This document shows positions 59,561 through 64,000 of a stretch of DNA of 64,000 nt, one piece after another (position 1 is the first letter of the stretch; each line of letters starts with the position of its first letter). This DNA comes from Vandiemenella viatica (lineage: Eukaryota; Arthropoda; Insecta; Orthoptera; Morabidae): contig JARYHS010013631.1 of NCBI GenBank assembly GCA_031002005.1, forward strand, positions 63,981,832 through 64,045,831. The letters run 5' to 3'. The notes under the pieces were generated by a model that saw only the letters and a program-made list of their open reading frames with translations, had not been told where the DNA came from and did no database searches. A program made the translations under genes and the position numbers.

Positions 59561-60850
59561 TTTGGTTTCACCAACATTATACTGTATATATCGTGAGAAA
59601 TAGAAGCATTTGTATAAGATCAAATACAATTTTGGTGGTTATATCTGTAGGTACATAATAAGAACATCTAACTGAGTCTAATTAATATATTGAGGTACAC
59701 ATTCTTCTAATTACATTAAATACTAATTTTAATGTCACTGCTTCGTGACTACAGTCATTCAATAAAAGCAGCAAAATGTTAATAACAGTAAAGATATTAA
59801 AAGAACCTTTAGTCAGCAGGGCCATTAGAAATGTTTCCGCTTGTTACTAATTAGTCATTTTCACAAAATTTCCTATTACTATCGCTATACTGTAAATCGT
59901 TTCCTCCCTTTAACGATTTTTATTTCATAAAACTAGTGTCCGATATAGTGTTACGACAAAATATAAGATTTTAGTGATTCTTTTACGAAGTTCACCAATT
60001 GTATAACAATAATAGATTTTCTATATTTTTGCAGCCATATTTACATAAACACAGCCATGGCGTCTGAAGTGTGAATACTAAGCTTCCTTCAATCAAATCT
60101 ATAGAAACTCAATATTATTTCGTAGTTGTGGCAAGTCCAACTGTACTGCGAATTTTTTATTTGGTTGGATATGGTTGTTTGAACCCATGGATAAACATAA
60201 AAAAAATGGAAAACATTTAAAGCAACCATCCCATTCACCTGATAGGATCCCGCTGAATTGATTCTTTGTGGGTGTTTTACATGAACCATCTCTGCAAAGC
60301 GATCTCATATCTCAATTAACATTTATGTTTTGTAGTTATACACCTCTAGTCTACACCACTTAAAAGATGCCAGCGCGCCTGATTCTTGAGTTCCGTCACG
60401 GATGAACAACCCACTAACATTAACATTTTGGGCATTAAAACAATGGGCATCCACCCTTCCCACAAGTTTTTTTTATTATTATTATCTCTGAAATTATAAT
60501 TGACAAAGAAAGGAAAATTGTTCCATACCAGGAAATCCAATACGATACAACAAAGTGTATATATATATATATGTATATATATAAATATACATATATATAA
60601 ACTGAGATGGAGCTTTAAAGAATAGGCAATATCTCTACACACCTTCTTACGTTTTATGCGCACTTTTATTTCTTTTGTTCTTCCGACAAAGCATGAAATT
60701 AGAGAACAATTTTAAAACAAAGGTTCAAAACAAAAAAAATTTCCTCGATTGAAATTCGGTAAAGCCTCAGCTTTTTCAGTTTTACAACGGTTTACAACTG
60801 TTTGTCAAGCAAATTATTTAAATAACGAATAATAAGAACAAAAAACATTA

Positions 60851-62051
60851 CTGTTTGTGAAAATTGCAACACCAAGAAGGAGACATGTGATTACAATGAA
60901 ATTGAAACCACAGATTAGAGACATAATAATACACAAATGGTTGGATTTACAGAATTGTTCATGTAACTTGACATTGAGAATTCAGTACAGTGTGAAGCCA
61001 CCGCGTGTTGCAATCAGCGTCTCTAGACGTCGTGGCATGGAATCAAAGAGAGCCTGGGTAAACTGCCGGGGAACACACTGCCAAGCGGTTTGTAGGCGAG
61101 TCCAGTTGACTATCCTACAAACCTCAACGACAGTGGCTGCAGCAGGACCAGAACGAACAAGTTGGCGACCGAACATATCCCAGACGTGTGATAGGCGACA
61201 TGTCAGGTGAACGAGCAGGCCAGGAAGCTGTACCTTTCGTCATTCGAAGAAGGCTTACACCTCCCTCGCCACATGTGATCGGGCATTTTCCTGATATGTG
61301 GAGTTACATGCAGGAGGGGCAGGGCAATGCCTTGGGTTCTAGAACCTCCCTGATGTAGCGGTCCCTGTACAGGTTTCCCTCAATAAGTATGCGGCAAAAA
61401 TAAATAAAAAAAATACTACATTTTGCCACTCAACACGCCAGTGACGGCCTTAACGTTTCAATTGCAGTCTGAGGCGTAGATGGTTTCTGGTTAATAGAAG
61501 CTGACGCAATGACATGCTTGCCTATAGTTCGGCCCTAGGCCGTCAACGCTGACATGTCCTACACCCGTTACAAAGCTCCAACGTCGAGTAAACACTGTGG
61601 ACGAAGCTGTTCTGTCGGTTACGGCCAAGCGGACAACGTGGCGATCACCCCGCGCTGTGGTCCAGTAGTCACTCGTCGCCGTTTACGAACTTCTTCTATC
61701 CACTGGCTCCACGCTCATCATTGTCGTAGCAATGTGACCTGTACGATACTCTATTTCACGGTGAGACAAATCCGTTTTCCGGAGATCAATCTTTCTGCCA
61801 CCATCTCACACTCCCATATGTTTACCTCGATGTCAATGAGGCATACCGGCAATTCTTGAACGTTTCCACTTCTTTTGGCGGATCTGCACGGTTTGAGTAT
61901 GGTGTAACAGTGAACTGACCTGTCACACAAAAAAGGCACTGCTGAGCCTACATGCACCCCATCTATCTGCAATCTTAGTCACTTATTATGGTTCCAACTG
62001 TTTTGATTGGTTCAGACCACTCCCTCTGGGTGTTGAAATTTTCACAAACAG
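60851..62051 (-). mobile_element. Decayed Tc1-like DNA transposon with both ends
   Basis: Terminal inverted repeats of about 33 bp begin CTGTTTGTGAAAATT on the left and the same sequence in inverse on the right. TA target sites are at 60849-60850 and 62052-62053. The 1,201-bp size is typical of Tc1-like elements. The transposase is on the minus strand and badly frameshifted. This copy belongs to a different Tc1 lineage from the one at 43.6 kb, because its ends and C-terminus differ. Confidence 0.88.
60982..61870 (-). pseudogene. Tc1-like transposase remnant
   Basis: The C-terminal 64 residues are open (61176 to 60982), with VWDMFGRQLVRSG just before and ending SMPRRLETLIATRGGFTLY, a common Tc1-like tail. 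Just upstream on the minus strand, in shifted frames, are pieces matching PARSPDMSP and a helix-turn-helix stretch with VRLAVTDRTAS and TRRWS (about 61560-61680). The codon for the catalytic Glu is lost in a short deletion before HVWDMF (near 61187). Multiple frameshifts and stops make this a dead copy. The N-terminal third is only weakly recognisable. Confidence 0.8.
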
Positions 62052-62740
62052 TAGTGCAAAAAAAATTCCTTTTGTTTCTGATCAATCACCTCTCCATTGC
62101 AACAATTTTCATTGCGTTTAGGCAATACGAAATGTTTTAAAGGTTAATAAGAGTCGAGCAACAATATATCGCTTCCCCTGACAGTAATCCAGTATTTTTA
62201 GCTCTTTCTTGTTTAAATATTGTCAGCAAAGTAACGATTTTGATAAATGACATAACTGAATCACATACCAGACGCCACGTGGCTGTGTTTATGTTTACAT
62301 TAATTTATTGTATTCATAGTAATAGTATACATTTTTGTTGCCTGTTCAATAGGAAGTAAATTACTACCTGTTCTTTCATGTATACATATTGTGAGTTGCT
62401 GTGACAGGTATGTAGTAAAAAAACCCAGCTCAGCATCTTTTCCAAGTAGGTAGTTCGCTATTACTCTCATATCACTTGTAAGATAATGATGATGCACTCG
62501 AAGTAGTATTGTTAAATACTAGAATGATTCGCTGTATATGGTATGTGCTTTTGTGCAACTGAAAGGAACTATTGTTGCTTAAATTTTTTTTCTGTTCTTG
62601 CCCAACGCATGTTTTGTGGGGTGAATCACATGAATGATACTCTTATGTAGTATTTCGTAAACAGCAAATACGTTCAAAATGTTATTTTCACACGAAATAT
62701 AACCAACATTTCTGATTAATAACATCCCACACTGCTTCCT

Positions 62741-62851
62741 TTTTTTGCATATGGCTTTACGCATCATCGACGACGAGGTCATTAGAGGTTAGAAAAGACT
62801 GGGGGCTAGGAACTGGAAGGAATTCGGCCATGGCCTTTTGAAGGAAGCAGG
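62741..62851 (-). repeat. SINE-A copy, tail half only
   Basis: T run, ATGGCTTTACGCATCATCG, ACGAGGTCATTAGAGG and GGAAGGAATTCGGCCATGGC, then the copy stops before the tRNA-like head (5' truncation). Confidence 0.8.
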
Positions 62852-64000
62852 TTCCATTCAAATCGTAGCCTCTTTTAAACACAACTGCTCGCGTTTTGTA
62901 TGTACTGTGTACATACCAGCAAAGTTTCCATCAAACTGAAGTAAACAAGAACAGTTTCTAAATATAATATTAATCATGGTATATAGGAATGTGTCCTTAA
63001 ATCACATACATCCTCCAACTGAGGGCACTAAATGGCCTATATCTTTTTCTGTTGCAAATATTAAGGCATTATTAGAAAAAAAATTCCACCTACCTATAAA
63101 CAGTACAAGTTAACAAATATTATTGTTTATGTGTTCTTTCCCTCCTCCTTATGCGCCAATAATGTTAGCCAGCGTTCATTATGAGATAAATTTTGTGTTT
63201 CAATCGTATTTATCGTATAATTTCACATTCGCATTACTATTTCAGCTTTCATTGCTGTTTACGAAATAATTAAGGGAGTGTTTTCAGGTGGATCAGATAC
63301 TATATAATGTTAGTATGAATCACTGATGATGTACTGTTAGACACTTATATAAACACTATGACAAATCTAAATAAGCTTGGAAAAGCTACTTTGCCACCGC
63401 ATAGCGCATATCCTAGCACGTAATTTACTATGAGCACCCCACGTAATCGTAGTGCAATGCACGACTGAAAATTTGCACGGCATGACACATTTAAAAGTAA
63501 CTTGGCACCTTTCAGCAGCAACGCATGTTTATTATCTCTAGTAATGAGATTCAACGCCAATGTTTTCGTTTTTTTCTTGTTTAGTTGAATTTTAATTTGC
63601 TTTTAAGATAGTCATTGTTTTTATTCAACGCTTACCGTCACTCGCTTTTCTAAATTTGTTCCGTTAAAATTCAGAATGCCAATGAAATACCATAAGAGTA
63701 GGCATCCTCAATTCATACTACTTATGAGATATTGTTCTGGACGCCATAGTTCTTACGAAACATTGTTTCACAGTTATTACTGACTAAGGAGAAGTCATGT
63801 AGTGGATCATACAGAGCTGCCCTTTCCGATATTATATCTGATTTTTCTCCTGTGGGACGCATGGATCATAGTGCCATGTGAAAAAACTGCATGGCTAAAA
63901 GAGCTTTTGTTCATTGCTGCAAACAGCTACTATGCCAACTTCGTCAGATGAATGCTTTCTCTGCTGAGAGAGTGTTTGGCCTAAAATACAGTATATAGTT

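Larger units (their letters stand above)
59561..64000. other. Intron 3, end of window
   Basis: Apart from the Tc1-like element, the AT-palindromic microsatellite and the truncated SINE-A, this is AT-rich sequence without recognised content. No CNG downstream exon appears before 64000. Confidence 0.55.

Overview
This window looks like one stretch of a large, repeat-rich insect genome. The only host gene I can support is a cyclic nucleotide-gated (CNG) cation channel subunit of the CNGA type on the + strand. Three internal coding exons are visible: 3757-3919 (S1-S2), 17123-17388 (S2-S3 linker to S4) and 50246-50426 (S5 and pore helix). They join in frame with matching splice phases (0/1, 1/0, 0/1) and canonical AG/GT borders. 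The first and last exons are not in the window, so the gene runs off both ends and spans more than 60 kb. The two complete introns are about 13.2 and 32.9 kb, and at least 13.6 kb of the next one is present.

The exons are GC-rich islands in AT-rich sequence. Almost everything else is intron filled with mobile-element remains. I see: (i) three IS630/Tc1/mariner-type elements, one nearly intact Tc1-like copy (43604-44808), one decayed Tc1-like copy with both ends (60851-62051) and one truncated mariner-superfamily copy (2371-3430); (ii) two non-autonomous hAT-type elements with perfect 8-bp target-site duplications (4846-5741 and 31637-32052); (iii) two copies of a GC-rich MITE with 3-bp TNA duplications (17534-17890 and 49582-49930) and two copies of another MITE ending near TTAA; (iv) two long foldback elements with arms of about 200-240 bp; (v) three tRNA-related SINE families, called A, B and C here; (vi) at least six non-LTR retrotransposon (LINE) fragments; and (vii) tandem repeats and microsatellites.

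The organism is probably an insect with a big genome. Long introns and abundant tRNA-SINEs fit a polyneopteran (orthopteran, phasmid or similar), but I cannot name a species. Several insertions are nested: a hAT derivative inside a SINE-C copy, a SINE-A inside a dispersed repeat, and a MITE at the end of a SINE-C. These give relative ages. I found no CRISPR, no rRNA, no convincing functional tRNA and no new multi-gene system. The most unusual items are the foldback elements, the two hAT derivatives and the paired GC-rich MITEs lying close to CNG exons.
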